This document shows, piece by piece, positions 53,292-62,436 of a stretch of 64,000 nucleotides of DNA. Both the position numbers and the translations under genes were made by a program. Under the pieces are notes generated by a model, which did not search any database, was not told the origin of the DNA, and was given only the letters and a program-made list of their open reading frames with translations. This stretch comes from Pseudacidovorax intermedius (GTDB taxonomy: Bacteria > Pseudomonadota > Gammaproteobacteria > Burkholderiales > Burkholderiaceae_C), in NCBI RefSeq assembly GCF_001476815.1, contig NZ_LDSL01000108.1, positions 1 through 64,000 on the forward strand, written 5' to 3'. Position 1 is the stretch's first letter, and the number at the start of each line of letters is the position of its first letter.

Positions 53292-55529
53292 TCAGCGGTC
53301 CGAGCCCGCCCGCAGCAGCCGCAGCCCGTTGGCCACCACCAGCAGGCTGGCGCCCATGTCGGCGAACACGGCCATCCACATGGTGGCCTGGCCGGCCAGG
53401 GCCAGCGCGAAGAACACCGCCTTGATGCCCAGCGCCAGCGCGATGTTCTGCCACAGCAGCGCATGCGTCCGGCGCGACAGCGCCACGGTGTCGGCGATGC
53501 GCCCCAGGTCGTCGTTCATGATGACCACGTCGGCCGTTTCCATGGCGATGTCCGTGCCGGCGGCGCCCATGGCGAAGCCGATGTCGGCCTGGGCCATGGC
53601 GGGGGCGTCGTTGATGCCGTCGCCGGCCATGGCGGTGGCGCCGTGGCGCTGACGCAGGGCGTCGATGGCGGCCAGCTTGTCCTGCGGCAGCAGGCCGCCG
53701 CGCGCATCGTCGATGCCCACCTGCGCCGCCACCGCGCGCGCCGTGCTGGGGTTGTCGCCCGTCAGCATCACCGGCACCACGCCCAGGCGCTTCAGGCGCG
53801 CCACCGCGTCCTGCGAGCCGGGCTTGAGCGTGTCGGCCACCGCGAAGACCGCCAGCACGGCCCGGTCGTCGGCCAGCAGCGTGAGCGTGCGGCCCTGCGC
53901 TTCGTGGCCGGCCAGCAGGCTTTCCAGTTCGGGGCTGCACAGGCCGCGCTCCTCGATCAGTCGGTGGTTGGCCAGCACCAGCCGGCGCCCGCCGACGCGG
54001 CCCTGCACGCCGCGGCCGGCCAGGGCTTCGAAGTCCTCGACCGCCGGCGCCGCGCCCGCCTCGTCCGCCAGCCCCAGGCCCTGCGCGATGGCGCGGGAGA
54101 CCGGATGGTCCGAGCGCCCCGCCAGTGCGGCGGCGACGCGCTGCGCGTCGGCCGCATCCGCGGCGCCCCAGGCCTGCCAGTGCACCAGCTTCGGCTTGCC
54201 CTCGGTGAGCGTGCCCGTCTTGTCCAGCGCGATGGCCTTGAGCCGGCGGGCGCCTTCCAGGTGCGTGCCGCCCTTGATGAGGATGCCGCGCCGCGCCGCG
54301 GCCGTGAGGCCGCTGACCACCGTGACCGGCGTCGAGATGACCAGCGCGCAGGGGCAGGCGATGACCAGCATCACCAGCGCCTTGTAGACCGCGTCCAGCC
54401 AGGTCCAGCCCATCAGCAGCGGCGGCAGCACCGCGACGACGATGGCGGCGATGAACACCGCGGGCGTGTAGACGGCGGCGAAGCGCTCGACGAAGCGCTG
54501 GGTGGGCGCGCGCGACTCCTGCGCCTGCTCCACGGCCTCGATGATGCGGTCCAGCGTGGTCTGGCCGGCCACGGCCGTCACCCGCATCTGCAGCTCGCCG
54601 CCCTGGTTGACGGTGGCGGCGAACACCGCATCGCCCACCGTCTTGTCGACGGGAATGCTTTCGCCGGTCACGCTGGACTGGTCGATGCTGCTGCGGCCGG
54701 CGGTCACGCGGCCGTCCAGCGGCACGCGCTCGCCGGGGCGGATGCGGACGATGGCGTCCAGCGCCACGCTGGCGGCCGGCATGCGCTGCCAGCGGCCATC
54801 GGCGGCCTGCACCTCGGCCTCGTCCGGCGCCAGCGCCATCAGCCCCGAGATGGCATGGCGGGCCCGGTCGGCGGCCTTGTGCTCGATCAGCTCGGCCAGC
54901 GCGTACAGGGCCATCACCATGGCGGCCTCGGGCCACTGGCCGATCAGGAAGGCGCCGGTCACGGCGACGGCCATCAGCGTGTCGATGCCCAGGCGGCCAC
55001 GCAGCAGGGCGCGCAGGCCGCTCAGGTAGATGCCGGTGCCGGCCAGCGCGATGGCGACGGCCGCCAGCGCCATGCCCACGGCCTCCCAGGCCAGCGTGTC
55101 GGGCAGCAGCAGATGGCTGAGTTCGGCGGCCAGGGCCACGGCCAGCGCCGCCGCGATGCGCAGCAGGCCGGGCAGCGGGCCGTGGTCGTGGCCGTCGCCG
55201 GCCGCGTGGTCGTGCGCATGGTCGTGGGCGTGGCCGTCGCCGTGGCCATGGTCCGCATGCGCATGGGCGGCGGGGGCTGGCGCGGAGGCGGGCGGCGTGC
55301 CGCAGCAGCCGGTGCCGCAGCTGGCGGCCACGCGCAGCGTGCGCGGCGCCGCGGGGCGCGTGGGGACGGCCGGGCCGGACTCGGGCTGCGCCGCGCCTGC
55401 GCCGGGCTGGCGCAATGGCGGGGCGGCGGGCGCAGCGTGGGCGTGGTGCGCATCGTGCGCATGGCCGTCGGCCTGCGCACGGCGATGCCGGGGCTCGGTG
55501 GCGAGGGAGGGGGAAGTGCGCGTCGTCAT
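53292..55529 (-). CDS. Zn/Cd/Pb-type P1B ATPase
   Basis: 745 residues. Core motifs are VTGESIPVDK, VIACPCALVIS (transmembrane CPC), LDKTGTLTEGK (phospho-Asp), LTGDNP and AGDGINDAPAMAQ. The last spans contain IKAVFF and FADMGASLLVVANGLRLL, where Lys and the Asp of D-x-G mark P1B-2 (Zn/Cd/Pb) pumps. The first 150 residues are His-rich (HAHDAHHAHA, GDGHAHDHAHDHA) with SCGTGCCG, and no typical ferredoxin-like HMA domain (GMTCxxC) is present. It exports metal across the inner membrane. Expression is likely controlled by the divergent MerR regulator. Confidence 0.92.
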   Translation of the reverse strand: MTTRTSPSLATEPRHRRAQADGHAHDAHHAHAAPAAPPLRQPGAGAAQPESGPAVPTRPAAPRTLRVAASCGTGCCGTPPASAPAPAAHAHADHGHGDGHAHDHAHDHAAGDGHDHGPLPGLLRIAAALAVALAAELSHLLLPDTLAWEAVGMALAAVAIALAGTGIYLSGLRALLRGRLGIDTLMAVAVTGAFLIGQWPEAAMVMALYALAELIEHKAADRARHAISGLMALAPDEAEVQAADGRWQRMPAASVALDAIVRIRPGERVPLDGRVTAGRSSIDQSSVTGESIPVDKTVGDAVFAATVNQGGELQMRVTAVAGQTTLDRIIEAVEQAQESRAPTQRFVERFAAVYTPAVFIAAIVVAVLPPLLMGWTWLDAVYKALVMLVIACPCALVISTPVTVVSGLTAAARRGILIKGGTHLEGARRLKAIALDKTGTLTEGKPKLVHWQAWGAADAADAQRVAAALAGRSDHPVSRAIAQGLGLADEAGAAPAVEDFEALAGRGVQGRVGGRRLVLANHRLIEERGLCSPELESLLAGHEAQGRTLTLLADDRAVLAVFAVADTLKPGSQDAVARLKRLGVVPVMLTGDNPSTARAVAAQVGIDDARGGLLPQDKLAAIDALRQRHGATAMAGDGINDAPAMAQADIGFAMGAAGTDIAMETADVVIMNDDLGRIADTVALSRRTHALLWQNIALALGIKAVFFALALAGQATMWMAVFADMGASLLVVANGLRLLRAGSDR

Positions 55530-55552
55530 CGGGTTTTCGCTTTCGTGCCAGC

Positions 55553-55583
55553 ATTGAAAACCTTCAAGCCACTTCAAGGTCAA
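55553..55583 (-). promoter_or_regulatory. MerR-type promoter/operator of the P1B ATPase
   Basis: On the minus strand -35 TTGACC (55583-55578) and -10 TTCAAT (55558-55553) are 19 bases apart, the long spacing activated by MerR-family distortion. A 21-base dyad with arms ACCTT...AAGGT and inner AAG/CTT (55560-55580) fills the spacer. Confidence 0.8.
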
Positions 55584-55585
55584 GC

Positions 55586-56050
55586 ATGTCCTCCGCAAGC
55601 CCCCAGCTTCGCATCGGCGAGGCGGCCCGCCAGTCGGGCGTGAGCGCCGCCAATATCCGCTATTACGAGAAGGAGGGCCTGCTCGGCACCGACCGGCGCG
55701 CCGACAACGGCTACCGGCTCTACAGCGGCGAGGACGTGCACCGCCTGCGCTTCATCCGCATGTGCCGTGCCATGGACATGTCGCTGGACGAGGTCAGGGG
55801 CCTGCTCGCCCTGGACCTGCGCAGCAAGGCCGACTGCACGGCCGCCTGCACCGTGCTCAATGCCCACCTGGGCCATGTGCGCGAGCGCATCGCCGAGCTG
55901 CAGTCGCTGGCGCAGGACCTGCAGGCCCTGCGCGACCGCTGCGACGGGCAGGACGACCATTGCCACACCATCGAGGCGCTGCACGTTCGCGCCGACGCGC
56001 AACCGGCGGCGGTGGCCACGGCGGCCGGCGGGACGCGCCGGCACGTCTGA
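55586..56050 (+). CDS. MerR-family Cd/Pb/Zn-responsive regulator (CadR/PbrR-like)
   Basis: 154 residues. The N-terminal winged helix reads RIGEAARQSGVSAANIRYYEKEGLL and NGYRLYSGEDVHRLRFI. The dimerisation helix follows (HLGHVRERIAELQ), and Cys residues lie in DCTAACTVLNAH and RCDGQDDHCHTIEALH, the metal-binding set of CadR/PbrR regulators. It sits divergent from the P1B ATPase, with the operator (55560-55580) between them and just before its own ATG. It is expected to activate the ATPase gene when Cd, Pb or Zn binds. Confidence 0.9.
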   Translation: MSSASPQLRIGEAARQSGVSAANIRYYEKEGLLGTDRRADNGYRLYSGEDVHRLRFIRMCRAMDMSLDEVRGLLALDLRSKADCTAACTVLNAHLGHVRERIAELQSLAQDLQALRDRCDGQDDHCHTIEALHVRADAQPAAVATAAGGTRRHV

Positions 56051-56053
56051 CTC

Positions 56054-56214
56054 AGAAGGTGTGAATGAATCCGGCGTGGCCGAGCGGGCTGCCAAAACGC
56101 GGCCAATCAAGGCGCAAAGCACAGCCATAGCTCGGGCTATGGCGAGCATTTGCAACGCAGAGTGGGCGTGTTTTGGCAGGACGAGCGGGCATGGCGGGTT
56201 CGCTCACACCTTCT
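56054..56214. repeat. 161-nt imperfect palindrome between convergent genes
   Basis: Begins three bases after the merR stop and ends at the stop of the opposing gene. The ends AGAAGGTGTGA and TCACACCTTCT are perfect complements; inner blocks CTGCCAAAAC, GCAAA and GCCATAG recur in complementary form. The apex is a hairpin GCCATAG-CTCGGG-CTATGGC (56124-56143). It would form a long imperfect hairpin in RNA from either strand. A similar-looking element is familiar to me as dispersed in related genomes, but this needs searching. Confidence 0.8.
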
Positions 56215-56900
56215 CAGGCCGGTTCCATCCCCTGGCGCCGCTTGGCCTCGGCCGCCTCGGGCCCGGCCATGAAGTCGAGCACCGCCTGCGCCTCGGCGCC
56301 CCGCGTGCTGGCGGCCGTCACGGCGCCGGAGAAGGTGGTGACGATCTGCACCGCGTCGGGCAGCGGGCCGAGGATGTCGATGCCGTCCAGGTTGAGCATC
56401 TCGCTCAGCTGCTGGAAGCCCAGCGCCACCTCGCCCTTGGCCACCAGGCTGCCAACCGGCACGCCCGGCGGCGCGGTGACGATGCGCGGCTGGATCTCGG
56501 CCGCGATGCCCCAGCGTTCGAAGAGCTTGGCCAGCTGCACGCCGCTCGGGCCGGTGGAATAGGCCAGGCTCTCGGCCTTGAGCACGGCCTGCTTGAGGGC
56601 TTCCTCGCTGTCGATGGCGGGCCGCGGCGCACCGGCCTGGACGGCCACCGCCACGCCCGATGTGACCAGGTCCGTGCGCGGCCCGGCCGTCTTGCCGGCG
56701 GCGGCGAGCTGGTCGATGGCGTTGGCCGCCAGCACCACCAGGTCGAAGGCCTCGCCGGCCTGCACCCGCTTGGCGGCATCCACGCCGCCCACCGATTCCA
56801 CCTTCACCGCCTGGCCGGTGCGGCGTTCGTGCTCGGCCGCCAGGTCGTTCAGGATCTGCCGGGTGGCCATGGAGGAGATGAGCGTCAGAGGGGCTGCCAT
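56214..56900 (-). CDS. ModA-like substrate-binding protein lacking a signal peptide
   Basis: 228 residues. The sequence TLISSMATRQILNDLAAEHERRTG, VNVSVGG-like KVESVGGVDAAKRVQAGEAFDLVVLA and VAKGEVALGFQQLSEM follow the fold of molybdate-type periplasmic binding proteins (ModA family). It begins MAAPLTLISSMA with no signal peptide, and no upstream ATG gives one. It is thus a cytoplasmic protein or has lost export. No permease or ATPase genes of a molybdate transporter are adjacent. Related orphan ModA-like proteins are often annotated as substrate-binding domain proteins. Confidence 0.75.
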   Translation of the reverse strand: MAAPLTLISSMATRQILNDLAAEHERRTGQAVKVESVGGVDAAKRVQAGEAFDLVVLAANAIDQLAAAGKTAGPRTDLVTSGVAVAVQAGAPRPAIDSEEALKQAVLKAESLAYSTGPSGVQLAKLFERWGIAAEIQPRIVTAPPGVPVGSLVAKGEVALGFQQLSEMLNLDGIDILGPLPDAVQIVTTFSGAVTAASTRGAEAQAVLDFMAGPEAAEAKRRQGMEPA

Positions 56901-56939
56901 GCTGCGTGCGAAGAGGGTGGAACGAAGCGGGCGATTGTG

Positions 56940-57239
56940 TCAGCCGCCGGCCAGCACGGTCCGGGCCTTGTCCGTCCACAGCTGCAGGCTGTCGAGCAGG
57001 TCCTTCTGGCTGAAGGAGCAGCTCTCCTCGCTGAACAGCGCGCTGGATTCCAGGCGGTCCACCAGGTCGAGCAGCACCGGCGCATAGCGCGGCGGCAGGG
57101 CGGCCTGCAAGTCGGCGGCCTGGCGGGCGTGGTCGCACAGGCGGCCGAGTTGCAGCGGCTCGCGGCGGGTGGCGGCGAGCAGGTCGGCCAGGGTGGTCAA
57201 CTGCTGCTGGGCCGTGGGGGTGGCGTGCGTGGTGGTCAT
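56940..57239 (-). CDS. Small hypothetical protein
   Basis: 99 residues, mostly helical, soluble: TAQQQLTTLADLLAATRREPLQLGRLCDHARQ, then RYAPVLLDLVDRLESSALFSEESCSFSQKDLLDSLQLWTDKA. No domain is recognised. Two Cys and many Leu are present but no metal-binding motif. It lies 40 bases upstream of the ModA-like gene on the same strand, and 79 bases downstream of the glycerophosphodiesterase gene. Its composition and codon use look chromosomal, and a start at 57239 is the first ATG in the frame. Confidence 0.6.
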   Translation of the reverse strand: MTTTHATPTAQQQLTTLADLLAATRREPLQLGRLCDHARQAADLQAALPPRYAPVLLDLVDRLESSALFSEESCSFSQKDLLDSLQLWTDKARTVLAGG

Positions 57240-57318
57240 GGTGCGGGGTGTTGTCGCTCGATGGGCCGGGTCGCCGGCCAGGTGCCGAGCTGCTGTGGAT
57301 GCGCCAGGCTGTGGGGGC

Positions 57319-58368
57319 TCAGGTCGATGCAGGCCGCGCGGGCAGCGCGTCGGGAAGCGGAATGTCTCGTTCAAACATGACCGCCCGCAACCGGTCCGGG
57401 TAGTCCGTGATGATGCCGTCGACGCCCATGTCGATCAGGCGGGCCATGTCGGCGGGATCGTTCACCGTCCAGGGCAGCACCTTCAGGTCGAGGTCGTGGG
57501 CTTCCTTCACCTGCTGCGGCTGCAGGTCGCCGAAGGCCGGCGACCAGATGGACAGGCCCTTGCCGCGCCGGGACGCGGCATCGACCAGCCGGGGCACGCT
57601 GCCGCCATGGTCGGCCAGGCGCAGGCCCGCGGTCCAGCGGCTGTCCTGCACCGTGCGCGGGCTGGTGAGCCAGGCGCGCCAGAGGCGGGGTTCGCGCGTC
57701 TCGGCGTACACCAGGCTGCGCCAGTCGAAGCTCTGCAGCGTCACGTGGTGCAGCCGCCCGGCGCGCCGAGCTTCGGCCAGGATGGCATCGGTGATCGCCT
57801 CGGGCGAGGCCGTGTCGGCGGGCCGGGTGGGATCGACCTTGGTCTCGATGTTGAAGTTCATCCGGCTCGCGCCGCGCCGGTCGGCCAGTGCGAACAGCTC
57901 GGCCAGGGTGGGGATGCGCTCGCCATCGCGCGGCACCTGGGCCGGGAACTGCTGGCCGTACTTGGTGTTGGGGTTCAGCCGGCCGACGTCGTAGGTCTTG
58001 AGCTGCGCCAGCGTCAACTGGTGGATGGCGGGGCCGGTGGCGCTCAGCCAGCGGCCCTGCGCGTCGCGCGTGTGATCGGGGTTGAGGGCGGTGTCGTGCG
58101 AGATCACGGCCACGCCGTCGGCGGTGAGGCCGATGTCGAGCTCCAGCGTGTCCACGCCCAGGGTCATGGCGTGGTCGAAGGCGGCCAGCGTGTTCTCGGG
58201 CGCCAGGCCGCGGCCGCCGCGGTGGGCCTGCAGGCTCAGGTGGCGTTGCTTCGGGCCCTCGGGCACGGCGCGGCAGGCGGCCAGACCGCCGAATGCGGGA
58301 AGCAGGACGACGGTGCCGCGGCCAAGCAGCGTGCGGCGGGACAGGGTGGGAGGCAGGGACGAGGACAT
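57319..58368 (-). CDS. Glycerophosphodiester phosphodiesterase (GlpQ-like)
   Basis: 349 residues. The N-terminus combines a twin-arginine motif (SRRTLLGRG) with a lipobox-like LAAC, so it is an exported lipoprotein. The GDPD barrel has HRGGRGLAPENTLAAFDHAM, LELDIGLTADGVAVISHD and MNFNIETK, the catalytic His pair and metal ligands. The end WTVNDPADMARLIDMGVDGIITDYPD is the family C-terminal motif. It cuts glycerophosphodiesters to glycerol-3-phosphate. It could help release phosphate, but no PhoB box was seen upstream. Confidence 0.92.
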   Translation of the reverse strand: MSSSLPPTLSRRTLLGRGTVVLLPAFGGLAACRAVPEGPKQRHLSLQAHRGGRGLAPENTLAAFDHAMTLGVDTLELDIGLTADGVAVISHDTALNPDHTRDAQGRWLSATGPAIHQLTLAQLKTYDVGRLNPNTKYGQQFPAQVPRDGERIPTLAELFALADRRGASRMNFNIETKVDPTRPADTASPEAITDAILAEARRAGRLHHVTLQSFDWRSLVYAETREPRLWRAWLTSPRTVQDSRWTAGLRLADHGGSVPRLVDAASRRGKGLSIWSPAFGDLQPQQVKEAHDLDLKVLPWTVNDPADMARLIDMGVDGIITDYPDRLRAVMFERDIPLPDALPARPAST

Positions 58369-58469
58369 GCTGCGATTCTGTCCGGCGCCGATGGCCATGG
58401 TCCCGGCGCTGGGCCGGGGTTTGCCCGGAGCCGCGTTCCGTGTCCCGATGTGCTCGTGTCCTCCGGCCC

Positions 58470-59051
58470 TTACTTGAGCTGCACCTTGATGCCGTCCGCC
58501 AGCACGGTGATGTCGCCGATCTCGTAGGTCTTGCGGCCGACCGTCAGGTCTTCCTTGCGGAAGGTGTGCAGCGCCTGGCCCTGCAGCAGCTCCTGCGCGA
58601 CGGCGGCGCCGGCGCGCTGCAGGCGCACGGCGTCCTGGCCGCCCACGCCGTCGAGCACCACGCGCTCGGCGCGCGGCTGGTCCAGGCGCAGGCTCAGCGT
58701 CTCGGGGTCGTAGCGCAGCAGGCTGCTCACGGCCAGCTGGCCGCCCACCTGCGCGGGGTTGAGGAAGGGGCTGGCGATGGTGACGGCGGTGCTCAGCATG
58801 GCGCGGTTGGCGCTGGCGTCCAGGTCCAGCCGCGGATCGCGCAGGGTCACGTCGAACAGGCCGCCGGCGCTCTGGCGCAGGGGAAATTTCTTCGCGACCT
58901 GGGCCTGGAGCTCCTCGCGCGAGGCGGTGTATTCGCTGGTGAAGAAGTTGAAGCCGGCCCACGCACTGCGCAGCGGCGCGGCGCCCAGCAGGAGCAGGGC
59001 GCCGCCGCTGGCAAGCAGGCGTCGGCGGGCGGCGAGATCACGGTGCGTCAT
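58470..59051 (-). CDS. DUF1439 family protein
   Basis: 193 residues. A TAT-like or Sec signal (RRRLLASGGALLLLGAAPLRSAWA) precedes GFNFFTSEYTASREELQAQVAKKFPLRQ, the N-terminal pattern of DUF1439. The rest (LFDVTLRDPRLDLDASANRAMLSTAVTIAS and the final DLTVGRKTYEIGDITVLADG) is beta-rich. DUF1439 proteins are exported or lipid-anchored and resemble lipid-binding BPI-type folds; the function is not known. Here the lipobox Cys is missing, so the protein is probably periplasmic. Confidence 0.8.
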   Translation of the reverse strand: MTHRDLAARRRLLASGGALLLLGAAPLRSAWAGFNFFTSEYTASREELQAQVAKKFPLRQSAGGLFDVTLRDPRLDLDASANRAMLSTAVTIASPFLNPAQVGGQLAVSSLLRYDPETLSLRLDQPRAERVVLDGVGGQDAVRLQRAGAAVAQELLQGQALHTFRKEDLTVGRKTYEIGDITVLADGIKVQLK

Positions 59052-59116
59052 GCGGGGTTTGGAGGTGGCGGCCGCAGCGGGGTTCCGCCGCGGCCGGCCG
59101 GGTGGTGTCCGGATGT

Positions 59117-60103
59117 TCAGTCCAGCCGGGCGCCCGAGGCCTTCACCGCCGCCGCCCAGCGCGGCGTCTCCGCCTGCAGGAAGCGGCCGAAGTCCGCGCT
59201 GCCCAGGAAGGCCGGGTCGGCGCCCTGGCTCACCATGCGGCTGCGCAGATCGGGTTGGGCCAGCACCTGCTGAAAGGCGCCGCTCAGCCTGTCGACCACG
59301 TCCCTGGGCGTGCCGTCCGGCACGAAGAAGCCATAGAAGCCGACCACCTCGAAGCCCTTGAGGCCGGCCTCGATGGCCGTCGGGATGTCCGGCAGCGCCG
59401 GGTTGCGCTCGCGGCTGGTCACGGCCAGGGCGCGCACCTTGCCCTGCTTGTGGTAGCTGGCCGCCTGCGGAATGGACTCGGCCATGAACTGCACCTGCCC
59501 GCCCATCAGGTCGGTGAAGGCCGGCGCGCTGCCGCGGTAAGGAATGTGGACCATGAAGATGCCGGCCGCGCTCTTGAACATCTCGGGCACCAGATGGCTG
59601 ATGCCGCCGTTGCCGGCCGAGCCGTAGTTGATCTGCCCCGGCCGCGCCTTGGCGTACTGGATGAACTCGCCCAGCGTCTTCGCCGGCACGTTGTTGTTGA
59701 CCAGCAGCGCCAGCGGCTGCATGGCGGTGCGCGCGACGGGCGTGAAGTCGCGCAGGGTGTCGTAGGGCAGGTGGCGGTAGAGCGCGCCGTTGATCACCGC
59801 CACGCCCGTATTGGCGAGCATCAGCGTGTAGCCGTCGGCCGGGCTCTTGGCGACGAAGTCGGCGCCCACCGAGCCGCCCGGTTTGTAGTCCACCAGCACC
59901 GGCTGGCCCAGCACGGTTTGCAGCCTGTCGGTGAGCAGGCGGGCATGCTGGTCCAGCGGACCGCCGGCGGGAAAGCCGATGACGATCTTCAGCGGCTTGT
60001 CGGGAAAGGCGGCCTGCGCGGTCAGGCCCGTGCACAGGGCCAGCGTGCCCAGCAGGGCGGCCAGGCCGCGGCGGCGCAGCGGCGGGCGGTGGTCTTGCTT
60101 CAT
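59117..60103 (-). CDS. Bug-family tripartite tricarboxylate transporter receptor
   Basis: 328 residues. A signal peptide ([15 protein letters not shown]) precedes the family start [25 protein letters not shown]. Later come [21 protein letters not shown]-like and [17 protein letters not shown], typical of Bug solute receptors. They bind carboxylates, amides or related small molecules and are very numerous in Burkholderiales. Membrane subunits TctA/TctB are not adjacent, so this is an orphan receptor. It lies between the DUF1439 gene and the amino acid transporter operon, all on the minus strand. Confidence 0.92.
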   Translation of the reverse strand: MKQDHRPPLRRRGLAALLGTLALCTGLTAQAAFPDKPLKIVIGFPAGGPLDQHARLLTDRLQTVLGQPVLVDYKPGGSVGADFVAKSPADGYTLMLANTGVAVINGALYRHLPYDTLRDFTPVARTAMQPLALLVNNNVPAKTLGEFIQYAKARPGQINYGSAGNGGISHLVPEMFKSAAGIFMVHIPYRGSAPAFTDLMGGQVQFMAESIPQAASYHKQGKVRALAVTSRERNPALPDIPTAIEAGLKGFEVVGFYGFFVPDGTPRDVVDRLSGAFQQVLAQPDLRSRMVSQGADPAFLGSADFGRFLQAETPRWAAAVKASGARLD

Positions 60104-60181
60104 CGGCGTCTCCGTTCTTGTGTGGGCGCCGATGATAGTGAGCGGCCCGCGCTGCCGGCGGGCGCTCGGGTGCGCAGACGC

Positions 60182-60941
<760 letters not shown>

Positions 60942-60958
<17 letters not shown>

Positions 60959-61598
60959 GGGTCTTTCTTTCGAGATGCTTGGCGTAGAGGCTGACGGGGA
61001 AGCACAGCGCGAAGTACATGAGCGCCACGCAGGCGAACACGGTGAAGGGGCGGAAGGTGGCGTTGGCGATCATGCCGCCGGCCTTGGTGAGTTCGACGAA
61101 GCCGATGACCGAGGCCAGCGCCGTGCCCTTGATGACCTGCACCAGGAAGCCGACCGTGGGCGCGATGGCGATCTTGATGGCCTGCGGCAGGATCACGTGG
61201 CGCATCTGCTCGCCGAAGTTCAGCGCCAGGCTGGACGAGGCCTCCCACTGGCCGCGCGGAATGGCGGCCACGCAGCCGCGCCAGATCTCGGTGAGGAAGG
61301 CGCTGGTGTAGAGCGTGAGGGCCAGTGCCGCCGAGGTCCACGGCGACACGTCGATGCCGAAGAGCGCGATGCCGAAGTAGGCCAGGAAGAGCTGCATCAG
61401 CAGCGGCGTGCCCTGGAAGAGCTGGACGTAGCCGCCGATCAGGCGCTGCACGGCGTTGCCGCCGCGCAGCCGCGCTGCCAGCAGCAGGCCGCCGACCACG
61501 CCGCCGCCGACGAAGGCGATGAGCGACAGCACCACCGTCCAGCGCGCGGCCAGCAGCAGGTTGCGCAGGATGTCCCAGAGGGTGAATTCGACCGACAT
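60942..61598 (-). CDS. Amino acid ABC transporter permease (second)
   Basis: 218 residues from ATG 61598. It has about five hydrophobic segments (TVVLSLIAFVGGGVVGGLLLAARL and IAIAPTVGFLVQVIKGTALASVIG) and the coupling region LALNFGEQMRHVILPQA (EAA loop). The pattern YVQLFQGTPLLMQLFLAYFG is diagnostic for HisM/GlnP-type permeases. It pairs with the permease at 61609-62262. A longer start (61661) would lie inside the upstream gene and add an unlikely Gly/Ser-rich leader. Confidence 0.93.
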
Positions 61599-61608
61599 GG
61601 CGCTCCCT

Positions 61609-62262
61609 TCAGCGGCCGAAGAACCGGGGACCGGCCCAGTTGAACAGGCGCCGCACGGCAATGGCCAGCAGCAGGTAGACCACCGTGGCGACGATGAAGG
61701 CCTCGAAGGCGCGGAAGTTGCGGCTCTGGATCAGGTTGGCCGCGTAGCTCAGTTCTTCCACCGAGATCTGGCTGCACACCGAGGAGCCCAGCATCACGAT
61801 GATGATCTGGCTGACCATGGCGGGCCACACCTTCTTCATGGCCGGCGGCAGCACCACCCGCACGAAGGTCTGGGCGCGGGTCAGCGCCAGGCTGGCCGCG
61901 GCTTCGATCTGGCCCTTGGGCGTGGCTTCCACGCCGGCGCGGATGATCTCGGTGGCATAGGCGCCGAGGTTAAGCACCATGGCGATGATCGACGCCACCT
62001 CGGGCGTGAGCTTCACGCCCGCAGCCGGCAGGCCGAAGAAGATGAAGAACAGCTGCACGATGAAGGGCGTGTTGCGGATCAGCTCCACGTAGGTGCCCAC
62101 CACCCAGCGCAGCCATCCCGTCCCCCAGGCCCGCGCCCAGGCGCAGGCGATGCCCAGCGCCATGCCGATCACGGTGGCGATGGCCGTGAGCCCGAGGGTC
62201 CACACCACCCCCTTGAGGAGCAGCGGCCATTCCGAAAGAACGGCCCAGAAGTCGAAGGTCAT
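61609..62262 (-). CDS. Amino acid ABC transporter permease (first)
   Basis: 217 residues. Five hydrophobic spans, with YVELIRNTPFIVQLFFIFFGLP, the HisM-type signature, and the EAA loop EAAASLALTRAQTFVRVVLPPAMKKVWP. It forms the channel together with the second permease. It is separated from the binding-protein gene upstream by about 175 bases that contain a dispersed repeat, and from the second permease gene by 10 bases. Confidence 0.93.
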   Translation of the reverse strand: MTFDFWAVLSEWPLLLKGVVWTLGLTAIATVIGMALGIACAWARAWGTGWLRWVVGTYVELIRNTPFIVQLFFIFFGLPAAGVKLTPEVASIIAMVLNLGAYATEIIRAGVEATPKGQIEAAASLALTRAQTFVRVVLPPAMKKVWPAMVSQIIIVMLGSSVCSQISVEELSYAANLIQSRNFRAFEAFIVATVVYLLLAIAVRRLFNWAGPRFFGR

Positions 62263-62334
62263 AGAAGCGCGGGGGTGGAAGGAAAGAGGTAGCCCGACCT
62301 CAGCCTGGGCCCGGCCCGGCGAGCGCAGCGAAGC

Positions 62335-62436
62335 CCGTTCGGGAACACCCGCGGAACTGGCTTTGCCAGGCCGCAGGGTGTGCCCCCTTGAGGGGGGAGG
62401 CGGCTACACGAAGTGAGCAAGCAACGGGGGTGGGTG
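62335..62436 (-). repeat. Dispersed intergenic repeat, copy in amino acid ABC operon
   Basis: On the minus strand it reads GCTTGCTCACTTCGTGTAGCC, then CCCCCCTCAAGGGGG, then GGCCTGGCAAAGCCAG and TTCCGCGGGTGT, closely matching the copy at 27204-27300. It separates the binding-protein gene from its permease genes. Confidence 0.8.
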
